Source: Pholis gunnellus (lineage: Eukaryota; Chordata; Actinopteri; Perciformes; Pholidae). Taken from it: DNA of 64,000 nucleotides. The translations under genes and the position numbers were made by a program. This document shows positions 47,642-57,767 of the stretch, one piece after another. Location: the NCBI GenBank assembly GCA_910591455.2, contig OU342821.1, positions 4,816,501-4,880,500 of the forward strand, read 5' to 3'. Numbering within the stretch: position 1 is the first letter of the stretch; the number at the start of each line of letters is the position of its first letter. Below the pieces are notes generated by a model. The model saw only the letters and a list, made by a program, of their open reading frames with translations. It searched no databases and was not told where the DNA came from.

Positions 47642-48262
47642 TTAATTGTACCCTGAAGAGAAATTCTATTGTTCTAATTGAAGTCATTGGCATACAGGGG
47701 ACACGGTTGCCAACCCATCGTCATTAGTGATCACACACACGCAAACGCCTTTCGGTTTGCATGAGAATATTCCTCTGTGTGAGAGGGGAAGTGATGAGTG
47801 AGACAATATCACTTAACAAAACAAAAAGGCACCCTGGAAATCATTTGCTCTTCATCGGGCACTTGGCTATTTCCTCCCCGGCCTGCAGCGGTCCTCTGTG
47901 TTTCCCGCCTTCAGCCATCAGCTGAGCCCCACTCCCAACAGCACACCTGTTTCCAATCCTCCAATCAGCTCCCCAACATATAAACAGGTGACTTTACCTC
48001 ACTTCCCCATCACGATGTCTTGCTGTGCATTCTGCCCGAAGGCCTGGTCACACAACAGAAATTGTCGTTTGTCTGTTTTTCTGCAAATGCTATGCTTAGT
48101 GGCTACATTGAGGGCTAGTTGGGAAACTACTCTACTCTGCTACTACACAGTAGCTGTCAGATAGCTTGGTTGAGAACAAGAAAACAAGTTTACACCATTT
48201 ATTCCTAATATGCAAATTTCATTAGAATGATTTAATTAATGTCAGTGTAACTCTTTTGATTA
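47642..48262. other. Non-coding stretch, nothing recognised
   Basis: Unique-looking sequence; no supported gene. Confidence 0.5.
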
Positions 48263-48686
48263 TGGTGTCACCTGTAGAGATTACAGATACTTGAACCCAA
48301 AAGCACAACTCGGAGACAAAAATACAAGTTTTGTTCTTTAGTTGTGTTCAGGCAGGGTCAAAACCAGGAGGTCAGTCAAACAGGCGAACAAATCCAATAA
48401 GGGGCAGGCAAAAATCCAAGGTCGAAAACAGGCAGACAGGGTCGGAACAAGAACAATATAAAGATACGCTGGAGAACTTGGCAATAACACGCAAGACAAC
48501 CTGGCAGGGAACAAGTGCAAGTGAGGGGACCTAAATAGTGAGGGCTAATGAGGGAATGGGCTGTGGAGGACCAGGTGAGGGGAACCAGAGGTGATCGGGT
48601 GTGAATGGTAGGATCTGAAATGAGAGTTAATAAAACAAGCAGACAGGATGAAAACAAACTAATATGAAGGGGAATTCGTGACACCA
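48263..48686 (-). mobile_element. LTR-like or non-autonomous element with inverted ends, ~424 bp
   Basis: TGGTGTCAC (48263-48271) and GTGACACCA (48678-48686) are perfect inverted ends. Read on the minus strand, the body is T/C-rich with CCTGGTCCTCCACAGCCCAT, GACCTTGGATTTTTGCCTG and GTTGTGCTTTTGGGTTCAAG. That layout matches an abundant fish LTR-type repeat I know (TGTGAC...GTCACA, with a leading T-rich body). Outer bases differ (TATGG versus CCAGA around TGTCAC...GTGACA), so there is no visible target duplication. It has no coding capacity. Confidence 0.6.
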
Positions 48687-49671
48687 GACACTTTCTGCAT
48701 TTGTCGGAGTTCTGCCCGCTTGGCCCCTTTGGCGTTGTTGGATTACTGATGATCTAAACTTTGATTTTATGTAATCATATTTAATCTGGCTTCCTATTGA
48801 GTCATGTTCTTGAGTCACAACTTGCCTTTCAAGCATCGCTAGTGCTTGTAATCAGCCTGCGCCATAAAGTCAGCGTTGTGGCTACTCTGCTTTATTTCCT
48901 GTTAAAGGAGACTCACAACATTGAAATTAAAATGCCGTGATATTTTGCTTTACATGTTGAACTTGAAATGGTTTTGTTAGCTTTTGGCACCCCCAACGTG
49001 CCCTCGCGTTTCACCTACACTGCAGTTTGCAACGCTTCTCATTAATATGGATATTGCTTTGAGTGCACTGAATCTCTGTGGTCCTATCGGCCCAATGCCA
49101 GGGTCAGACGTTTGGTCCACAGAGTCAATATGCTGAAAATGTATTGCACATTTTGCACATTCACTGAAATAAAGGAATGAATGAATGGAGCCTATTTGAC
49201 AATATGCGTTGAACAGCATTACAGTTGGGTAGAAAACTGGGAAATTTAGAAAAAAAAGAAGTTTTTTTTAATCCAATCAATACAGTACGTTGGTGTATAA
49301 TCATATGCTAAACATTTCAGATAAAGAGCTGTATGGCTCTGCAGGGAACCAATAACTGGTTTGAACTAAATACAAAAACTTTTCAGCTGAACTTTTCATG
49401 GTCTGACCTCGCTACAGTATATTGACACTAGTCTCCAGTGATTATCCTATAACAAAAAGAAACATCCAATAAGGCCAAAAGACCAGAGCATTGCATAAAC
49501 TGAAGTTTGTCCAATGAAACAGATTCATTTGCTTCTCATTTTACTGACATCTGTGATTTTCAGAGAAATCTCTCTTGTTGACTCACTGCTGAGCACAAGA
49601 TCCATCTGCAGAGAAAGGGCAGCCATATTTTCTAATCTCATTAACACTTCCTTTAACTCGTGTCTTTGCAG
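48687..49671. other. Non-coding stretch upstream of the candidate exon
   Basis: No repeat recognised. The last ~30 bases form the pyrimidine-rich acceptor of the exon at 49672. Confidence 0.5.
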
Positions 49672-49857
49672 GCCCCCCCAACAGAGCAGCTGCGAGTGAG
49701 TGTGCCTGTGGAAGAAGAGAGGCCTCTTCTCCCTGAGAACCCCGAGGACTTCCCGTCAAATGGAATGCTGTCAAGGTCCAGTGAGCTGAGCTGCCCGAAG
49801 AAAGCTCCACGATGGAGGAAAAAGCCCGACAACCAACACAAAGCGAGAAGCAGATAG
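49672..49857 (+). CDS. Candidate terminal coding exon, unidentified protein tail
   Basis: The acceptor CTTTAACTCGTGTCTTTGCAG ends at 49671. Reading phase 0 from 49672 gives 61 codons, then TAG at 49855-49857. The peptide starts APPTEQLRVSV, has an acidic-then-hydrophobic stretch EEERPLLPENPEDF (residues 14-27), a serine-rich middle, and a strongly basic end KKAPRWRKKPDNQHKARSR (43-61). Composition and codon choice are coding-like and more GC-rich than the flanks. It would be a cytoplasmic or nuclear C-terminal tail. The EEERPLL motif and the basic KK-A-R-KK-P patch faintly recall the neuregulin intracellular tail, but that family's tail is much longer and this is not an assignment. No partner exon is proven; the downstream 3' UTR is unmarked until AATAAA near 51903. 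Confidence 0.42.
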   Translation, partial: APPTEQLRVSVPVEEERPLLPENPEDFPSNGMLSRSSELSCPKKAPRWRKKPDNQHKARSR

Positions 49858-50784
49858 CAACCCCAACTGCTCATACACTTATTACATTTTGGGAGCCACT
49901 CGGGCAGATAACGACGGGAAGCCGCCGCGCTCACACAAACAGAAATCTGTTGCTTCCTCCCGACCAGAAACATTATTTACTGTAACCCCAACCGCTGACA
50001 ACAGTAATTAATTTAGATAAAGTTACTATCCTTCCTGCTGGAATTATTCCTCCGGCAAACTATTGTGGCGCAGCAGAGAATATGATCCCAAAGGACTTCA
50101 CTTCTGTTAGATGTGAAGCTTTACAGTATACGAAGAGAATGAACGCACTATAGTACATGTTATCCTCCTCTAGGAGTCTCATTGTTAGAGAGCCGGTGGT
50201 TCTGGCTATCTGGAAAAGTGAAAACTATTCAAAGAAGCCACCTTCGACGGAAGCGAGCGAGCTGTATTTCATGAGCTCGACGCGTCACGCAGACTTTTTC
50301 CAGCTAATTAAACAAGAAGCCGAGGCAGACAGTGAAAGATGAAGACTGCAATGGGGGAGCCAACCTGCAGCTGGTGTAACAGACGAAAAAGAAAAAGAAA
50401 AAAGATTGCTCTGTCGTGAAAGCGAGAGGGGAAAGATACGGTGCTGTTATTCATAACCCCCAGCTTTAATCTGCTGCTGTTGTGAGGGCAGCGTTTTCAT
50501 TCTCATTAAAGAGAAGCTTTACACTGAGACGGCCAAGGCCACTGCTGTAGCTGTTTTTGTTTTTTTCTGACAGCGAGGAAGCATTACCGCCAGCCGTCCC
50601 GTGATTATCAGTCGTTTCCTTCCGTTGTGTTTTTCTGTTTCAGGTCAGAGCAGATTAGAGAATAGCGCAGTGTGAGGGGCCTGCGGTGCAATCAGTTTCA
50701 TGGTGGGCCAGCAGAAATGGCACCGATGGGGGCACACATGAAAGCGGTTTGTTGTATTGTTGTTGCTTCGTAGAATTCTATCAG
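49858..50784. other. Possible 3' UTR or intergenic sequence
   Basis: It follows the candidate stop codon. Two good acceptor-like sites (TTTTTTCTGACAG near 50573 and TTTTCTGTTTCAG near 50643) are followed by quickly closing frames, so they could only bound untranslated exons. CpG-containing patch near 50230-50290. Confidence 0.4.
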
Positions 50785-51147
50785 AAAAATGGCTCTATAC
50801 TTCTCACTTGATGTACTACCTCAGCAAACATCGTACACAAGAGTTCATGGTCATAATTGCTTGTTTCAAGCCTTCAATGCAGCATTCAATTATGGTCCCA
50901 TTTGGAGTAATATAGAGGATGAAGCAGGGCGTAGCTACCATGTGATTGACACCATGGGCGTTGTCCGGTCTGGGAGTCGTCCTATGTTCGTCTTTGAACT
51001 TTAACACACTCTCTCGTGTCACTTCTGTTTGCAAAAAGCCAAGACGGCAACGGCCAAAATGGCGAACTTGAGGCTTCAAAGTGGTTGTCTACAAACAAAT
51101 GGGTGACGTCACGGTGACTGCGTCCACTTCTTATATTCAGTCTATGC
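50785..51147 (-). repeat. Dispersed repeat family A, copy 4 (inverted)
   Basis: On the minus strand it reads GCATAGACTGAATATAAGAA, TGGACGCAGTCACCGTGACG, GAAGCCTCAAGTTCGCCATT, GACCGGACAACGCCCATGG, CTCCAAATGGGACCATAATT, GCATTGAAGGCTTGAAAC and TGCTGAGGTAGTACATCAAG. This is the only copy of the four in the minus orientation. It lacks the CGCCCCCTGCTGG 3' module. The open frames listed on both strands here (50789-51079) are produced by the repeat. Confidence 0.88.
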
Positions 51148-52027
51148 ACAGAACATCCATCATTGTGTTTAGTTCAATGATACCAGCTTTCCATCCTCCT
51201 CCTAAGAATGAGGGCATTGAGTTAAATGGTTAACCAATATAAACGTTTTCCTGACTATCTGTCATTATTAGGCTCAAAAGAAAGACCACGCAATATCAGA
51301 CGGGTATACACATTTTTTGTTTTAAGTAAAATAGCGAAATTGTATCTTCTAAACTAAAAAATAAGTTGTTTTGAAATCCCAGACCGAGGAAAAGTTGCTC
51401 AAATGTCAACTATCAGTGGCATCTACATCTAAGCTCACCCTAAACAGAACCATGACTACCAGTGACCTCCAACCCAAACTAAGATAAACTCTGGCAGGGA
51501 GCTAGCCTACCGATCCCTTTCCCTCTTTTGTTACGTTTTGGACTATTTCTATGGGTGTCTCCCACCAACAATTACAGTGTGGGTGTGGAGGTGCAGCGCT
51601 GTCCGTAGTGCTGAAATGGAGAGGAGGATGCCGATAGACAGATTACTTGCCTGCTTTTCGTGGTTGTGGTTGTAATAAGTGTGTTCTTTGTTTTTAAAAC
51701 AGTAGCCTTATGTAGTCTGCACGGTGATTACTTGAGGATACACAAAGGAGATTCATGGAAAGCACATGAGTCATTTTCACATAATAATTGACAGTATTAT
51801 CAATAAGCTCATTATTTATACCATTACAAATCTATACATAATGATTTATTGGGAGACAAAAAAGCAATTATATGTATAATCAGACATTCAGCAGACATAG
51901 CCGGAATAAAAACGATCCAATGTTTCAGAACCACATTTTCCAAAACTGCAGAGTAGTCCAAAAAATATATTGTGCAATGAACAGAATTACATGGCTCGTT
52001 GCTATTTCAAACGAAGTCTTGGACCTA
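51148..52027. other. Non-coding stretch, nothing recognised
   Basis: AT-rich; AATAAA near 51903 is the first such signal after the candidate exon on the plus strand. Confidence 0.5.
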
Positions 52028-52153
52028 ATATTTGTTTTCCTGCCATAGCAAAGGCATGACCTGCCCTGATATTGACCTAGCCTTAGCATAGCAATAAGTG
52101 ATAGAATGGTAGAGTGGTGGGTCATGCCTTCGCCATGGCAGGAAAACAAATAT
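52028..52153. repeat. Long stem-loop: 34-bp arms, 58-base loop
   Basis: The arm at 52028-52061 (starts ATATTTGTTTTCCTGCCAT) and the arm at 52120-52153 (ends GGCAGGAAAACAAATAT) are reverse-complementary at 32 of 34 positions. The two differences are transitions that would be tolerated as G-U or A-C in RNA. The loop is unrelated sequence. It could be a hairpin MITE, a recent inverted duplication, or a small-RNA precursor; the loop is longer than usual for an animal pre-miRNA. Confidence 0.95.
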
Positions 52154-52249
52154 CAGGAAGCTTTAATGACATCATTCTGCATGAAAATTATGTTGTGCTC
52201 CTGTTTGTTGGGCGTAGATTGTATTTTAGGAACAATGAACTGTGATATA

Positions 52250-52288
52250 TTGTTTGTTTGTTTGTTTATTTGTTTGTGTGTTTGTTTC
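52250..52288. repeat. (TTTG)n microsatellite, interrupted
   Basis: TTTG/TGTT units with TTTA and TGTG interruptions. Confidence 0.92.
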
Positions 52289-53512
52289 ACTCATTTGAGT
52301 TACAGAAAAATAAAAGTCATCATTCCTTTTTACGACTGCAAGTTGGTTTGACAAGACATCCACATAGTTTCTAGAGATTTCAGTGATGTTAAAAAGCAGG
52401 ATCTATCAATTCCACTTCATCAAGCGGGTTATACAAAGCAATACATACAAATGTGCAGTTGGTTTTTCTTTAATGACTGGCGTTTCTTTCATTTTCTGTG
52501 CTACACTCAAGAGCACTGCCGTGGGCATTGCCGGTCAGCGTAACACATGTTTCTTAGATTATATAGGTTGAATTATGACGGACCAGCTTGTGTCAGTAAA
52601 ATAATTGGTCCGACTAAACTCTACCAGAAATGCAAAATTAGATCAAGTTCAAAGCCTGGCAATGACAAGCACGGGACACGTTGTCAAGTCCTGTGATTAA
52701 GACTGCAACGCCGAACCCCGGAGGAGTGGATGAGAAGTGTGTTTGGTTTCTTCATCTTGCACTCGTCTTCGTTAGCTGGATTGTCTGGTCCAGTGCATGG
52801 GATGATTACAGCTCTCATTAAGGATGGACTCGGACTGTTTGAAATCCCAGGGTAGCCTTGTGAACAAGTGGGAGGACTGACAGAGCGTGCTGCCATGATA
52901 CATACTGTCTGTACTCTCTGTCTCTAGAAATGACAATGGTGCATTAACGTGTGTTTCACCGTAATTTAAAAGTATTTCTAACCCATACTACAGTATGATC
53001 CTAGACTTTTAAGTAGAGTTTTATTCGACAATAATACTCTGCAGGAGTTGACCATAGGAACACGTACGTCACGGTATTGACTTTCATAGCAAATGGTTAA
53101 ACCTTAAAAGCTCTGGTCTTAAAAGAATGCATTCAATGATTGTGCTGGTCGAACTCACTCCTTTTTAAATAAACATACATGTACATCTAATCTTGAATCA
53201 GCAATACTTAAAGTAGCAAATAGCGTTGGCATCAGTGTATCATCAGAGTAGAGAAGCGCTGTTCAACTGCATGTATGTGATTGGACATTACTAGTCAGCT
53301 GATCGATTCACAGCTGTAAGTGAGCCAGTGGATCTGAGGCATGAATTAAACAGCTGATGTTAATGCCTCAGCTATCCAATGATTGCATGACGCATGACTT
53401 CATTTGCTTATTTTAGCATATTCATCAGAATGGTATGAGTGTGATACCTTTGAAGTCTAACTCCTGCAGTACTTGTTGAAAGTGAACTTTAACAAATCAA
53501 AACACCAGAAAT
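52289..53512. other. Non-coding stretch, nothing recognised
   Basis: AT-rich, no supported exon. Confidence 0.5.
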
Positions 53513-53600
53513 GAAAATTTGAAAAATTTGAAAAATTTGAAAAATTTGAAAAATCCTAAATATTTGAAAAATCCTAAATATTTGAAAAATCCTAAATATT
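53513..53600. repeat. Two-level tandem repeat (9-bp then 18-bp unit)
   Basis: About four copies of the 9-mer GAAAAATTT (first one degenerate) are followed by three copies of the 18-mer GAAAAATCCTAAATATTT. The 18-mer is a doubled 9-mer with two changes and a three-base rearrangement, so the second array evolved from the first. Confidence 0.95.
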
Positions 53601-54125
53601 AACAGTAAAATACACTGCTGACCCGTCCTGCCTGTCTCCCACTGTGGTGTCTGGTTGTATTGCCTTGGGGCAATAATGAATAATAATGAATATGATTACT
53701 TATTTTATTTTTGTATCTTTACATGACATGTCACTGAATAGTAATGTATACGTCATACTGTATTGTATTTAGTGATGGTGACTCTGACTATTTTAACATT
53801 ATTATTAGGAAACATTACCAATATGTCTTTTTCTCTCTGCTACACATCCCATAGACTACTCGACCCAACAACCTGCACGGGATCACTAAACATGTGAATA
53901 TATATTATATACATTACTCTCATACAAACACACAGACCCACATATACTCACACACACCCTAATCCAATCCAATCTCTACTCCCAGGGGCTTATCATCACA
54001 TTCATCATAGTAACTGTGTTATGCTATTGTCTGTATCTAGGTTCATTACATCTGTCTTTACTATTTTCACTATGAAAGATAATAACTATCTTTCACAATG
54101 AATTGTATTCTGTCATTTTATACAC

Positions 54126-54160
<35 letters not shown>

Positions 54161-54218
54161 TGACGTGTGTGTGTGTGTGTATTATTTTAAAAAAGTTTAA
54201 ATTGATACATTTTTCCAG
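53601..54218. other. AT-rich stretch with simple repeats
   Basis: TGAAAGATA (54073-54081) and TATCTTTCA (54087-54095) form a perfect 9-bp inverted repeat with a 5-base loop. (AT)n lies at 54126-54148 and (GT)n at about 54165-54180, separated by CA/AT-rich sequence. Confidence 0.8.
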
Positions 54219-54419
54219 GTCCTTATAATTGCTGACTTTGAAAACTCTCCACCCAGGTTGTTCTCTGTTTTGAAATCAAACCTCCGTGCCCGTTCCACCT
54301 TGAGGGACAAACTGATAGAAATGGGAATTCAAGTATATCTTGGAAGAAATGTGTCTGGCCCATCTCCACACCCGGCCCCACTGAGTCAGAGAGGACACGC
54401 TATGCTGCCCTCAAGGTGA
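54219..54419 (+). CDS. Candidate coding exon, unidentified (weak)
   Basis: Acceptor TACATTTTTCCAG ends at 54218. Phase 0 from 54219 gives 66 open codons, then TGA at 54417-54419; alternatively a moderate donor AAG|GTGACA could end the exon at 54416. The peptide starts VLIIADFENSPPRLFSVLKS, is basic (RARSTLRDK), then reads LIEMGIQVYL and ends in a proline/serine-rich tail. It reads like a plausible globular-plus-tail segment, but a 66-codon open frame after one good acceptor is expected by chance at this genome scale. I recognise no family. Its phase-0 end at 54416 does not match the phase-1 start of the next candidate. Confidence 0.2.
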   Translation, partial: VLIIADFENSPPRLFSVLKSNLRARSTLRDKLIEMGIQVYLGRNVSGPSPHPAPLSQRGHAMLPSR

Positions 54420-54995
54420 CAGTCCATCTGTCCATCAGATCTCATTAACAGTTCAATTGTCTGCAGGGAGTCACGGGTAGTCAGGGAGAGGCTCGCTGGA
54501 TGGAATGACAATTAGCATCCAAAACATTGTGCAAACAGAAGTAGCCTTGGCAAAAGAGTCAAGAAGAATGCAAGTCACTGCAGACAATATGACATTGTTA
54601 TGGCAAACGGGATATCAGTACACTGAGGAACAGAACGTGTCATGGAATTCACAGATGATGTGCAGTATACATGTTTCAGTACTTCCATGTTTGTCTTGAC
54701 AAAGTTACTCCATAAATGGTGTGTTAACTCAAGTTATTTGATCCTTTCAGCTAAGAAAGGGCTACAATAAAAGCTTGTATTAAAGTGTTTATAGTATTGT
54801 ATTGTTCCTAAAGAATAAATAAAGGTAGGATGAAATCAAATAATGTGTCAAACGTGTGAATGTAAATAAGCCAGAGAAATATTGAATAAAGATCCAAAAT
54901 AATATGTGTAATTGGTCACCGTGGGGGAGGAATTCACTGAATTTCGGCTTGTCTGCCTGCATCTTGACAGCCATTGGCTCGTTGGTATTTTACAG

Positions 54996-55184
54996 GGCCA
55001 AGGCTTCTCAAGCTACTGCAAACCCAGACGTTTCGTAAAGCTCTCAACCTGCGAACCCTCTTGCATGGATCAGTCTGGCTGGAGCTAAACACAGCGATGG
55101 ACAGAGCTGCCCCGGACAGCGAAGAGATGGATGAACCAGTGCTTGACAGGACGGGGCTGTCTGGGGGACTTTACAACCTCCAGG
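54996..55184 (+). CDS. Candidate symmetric coding exon, unidentified (weak)
   Basis: Acceptor TTGGTATTTTACAG ends at 54995, and donor CCAGG|GTAAAG starts at 55185. The 189 bases are open in phase 1 and end in phase 1, so the exon could be added or skipped without shifting the frame. The peptide begins PRLLKLLQTQTFRKALNLR (basic), then SVWLELNTAMDRAAPDSEEM and DEPVLDRTGLSGGLYNLQ (acidic). The same frame stays open to a TAA at 55238-55240, so a last exon is the alternative. The downstream half is GC-rich with coding-like codons. No homologue comes to mind. Confidence 0.25.
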
Positions 55185-57749
55185 GTAAAGGACATAACCA
55201 GCTATCAACAAGCTCTCAACCTACCGACCAGCAAGGGTAAAGAAAAAGGTCCCGCACACAAGTTCACAGGTAGAATGTTTCATTGAAAAGACAAGCTTTC
55301 AAGGCAGCGAGGGCTGGTGCATCGCTCTAAGCGTGTATACATGAATACTTATGAATGCCAAATAAGTCATTTGAATATTACCCAAAATCAGTTATTTTTA
55401 CCCTGATCTCAAGAACATGTTGCAGCGCGTTTGTGTTTACACGGCCAAACTAAGTGTATCCCTTCCACAAACAACATATGTTGCACTCATATCAAAATAG
55501 TCTTTGATTTCTCCAGCAATCCTGTTATTTTATCTCATGTGCATCTGCTGCCAAATGGATCAGCCCGTTATGACGCTCAGAGTTGTCAAATAAAGACGCT
55601 TTGTCACAACCCACCGCATCTAATGCGAAGCACCAGGCACCCTTCCACATCTGTATGAGATGCAACTAGCTTTCAAGTAACTACAATGCACTATAACATA
55701 TAAACGTAGTATAAAGATCAGAGAAACCGAGTGGGTGGGAGGGGAGGTGGATAGGTGCTTGTGTTGAGTGTTTTTCATCTGTTACTTTTTACTTGGTTTA
55801 CTTGATAGTTTAACCAAACATGTATCACAGTAACATCGTGTTTACTGCGACAGACAGCTGGTCTGCTAATGTAAAAGTGACACCGAGGGGTCTAACCGAC
55901 AAAGAGCCAGTATGTGGCGAGTTGGGATGAGAACATTTTCAATTACAGAAAAGAAAAAAAGAATCCATCCAACTTGTGTATTGAGCAGAATTAGTACAGC
56001 TGGAAATAGAATAGCTCAGAGATCTACGTTGTGTCGTGGCCTTAATTGCATCGAGCAATTAAGTTCCTTCTGGCGGATTCTAAAGCAAATACAGCTCGGC
56101 AATTACTGAACAACACCTGACCCCCTCTTGTCCCTCCATTACTTTGAATAGAAAATTACCAACTCGGCTGCGGACGGCACGGATAAACCTGGTGGAGGAG
56201 TTGCTGGTAATGTTCTTGAGCACGTAATATCACAAACTGCAACTGCATCCAATGCTAAATGGAGTTTAGATTCAAATTTCAAACTGACATGCATTAATTA
56301 ATTAAGCACGTCCATGATAAAAATGTTATGCATATTGAGGATGAAACAGTTTGAAGGAAAGTAAACAAAATTTACAAGAGGGACCTTGCGGAGAGGATGT
56401 AGCAACACCAATGAAGTGTACTTCAAGACATTGCATATACGGCTACAAGTGGGACTTTAAGAAAGCCCTCATGGTCGTGAGAAATCTTAACAGGATAAGT
56501 TGCTGTAATGGGCATCAAGGGTGCTCCAAGGGAAGAAGGGGAAGTCTTAACGATATCATAGGGTCTTAACATTACTCTGACTTCAAAGTGATATGGTCCA
56601 ATCGCTTAAGATTCATACAACTATAATCAGTCGAAGAGAATTCAAAAGTGGGTTTTGCACCAAAGGCTTTTAATTCAATGAACACTTTTTGTACTTGCAA
56701 ATTATGTGCTCTGCCATTGTTCACAAAGGGTGCAGTGTCAGTTCTCTTTCTCATTTCTAATGGCCTGACCTATTATTGTGTCATGTCAAGTCTATTTGCT
56801 GGAATAATACATTGATTTTAGGGGCATTATTCGTAATCTGCAAAATTAAACAAGAACAATCCATGCTGTCATATTATATCAAACTAAAAGTTCCAAAAAC
56901 ATGAGTGGAAGAGTGGAAATGAGAAATTGAATACAAAGACAGAAGACGCAAAATATCTGAAAGGACGATGTCGTTTATATCAAGATAATCTCACAAAGAA
57001 CTTTTTTTTTTTTTTTAAGTCACATTTAGTCATCCCTTTCTATAGAAAACATGTTATGTATAGCTAATATTTTTTTAATAGTATAAGGCAGTAAAAAAGT
57101 CTTCGGGACTGCCAGAGCGCCAGTGTTACGCCATAGAGAAGGAGAGACGAAGTAAACAAATGTGGCTGTAGCCTTTCAGCTAATGAAGGACAGCATGTTC
57201 GTGTTGAAGAAGGACCACACCAGCTTCTTAAGCCTGAGCAAAGTGACATTTGCATGTGCAGTTACATGCCATGCTGTTTAATGTTCTGCAGCTGAGCAGC
57301 AGATTATCTTTGTAGCCTGCACAATGGCGTTGGCAGTGCGCGTCACCTCGTTAAATGTGTATTTGGCTGCATTTTCAACAAGCTAAGGTTCAGAATACGA
57401 CGTATGTACAGGTTAGTTAGTTAGATAGGGAAAGCTTGTGTGGGTTGTTGTTCAGGATAGGGATTTTATGAGACATGATACAAGAACAGCATTCCTTTGA
57501 ATTAGGGGCATCATGAAAACAAGGAAATATCAAATCTTTTTTTTCGTTTTCCGATTTGTTTTTTTCTCAAATAACACAGTAGAAGTGATTTGCAGAGCAT
57601 AGATGTATGCTGTAGCTGGCAAAAAAATAAATGAAGCAATTTCCCTTGAGTTGGACTTTAACCATTAAGGGCACTAATTACATTGATACTGTACTATGAG
57701 AGGAGGTGTGTCCTGCTTCTGACCCTCAGTTAATTTCAAACGAGGGTAA
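55185..57749. other. Non-coding stretch with one notable inverted repeat
   Basis: CTTAATTGC (56041-56049) and GCAATTAAG (56055-56063) form a perfect inverted repeat around ATCGA, in a stretch (56030-56190) whose balanced composition looks like conserved non-coding sequence. A T-run lies at about 57001-57016. No exon was supported. Confidence 0.45.
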
Positions 57750-57767
57750 AATCCAATTAATTGGATT
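57750..57767. promoter_or_regulatory. 18-bp perfect palindrome with TAATTA core
   Basis: AATCCAATTAATTGGATT is its own reverse complement. The TAATTA core with ATCC/GGAT flanks is the sort of site bound by paired homeodomain dimers. It sits in a stretch (57650-57850) rich in ATTA motifs. Function is inferred from the motif only. Confidence 0.35.

Noticed and set aside
49672..49857. Naming the terminal exon as a neuregulin gene
   Set aside because: Only EEERPLL and a basic patch are similar; tail length and spacing differ, so no gene symbol was given.
50789..51079. Open frames on both strands (71 and 87 codons)
   Set aside because: They lie wholly in the inverted copy of dispersed family A.
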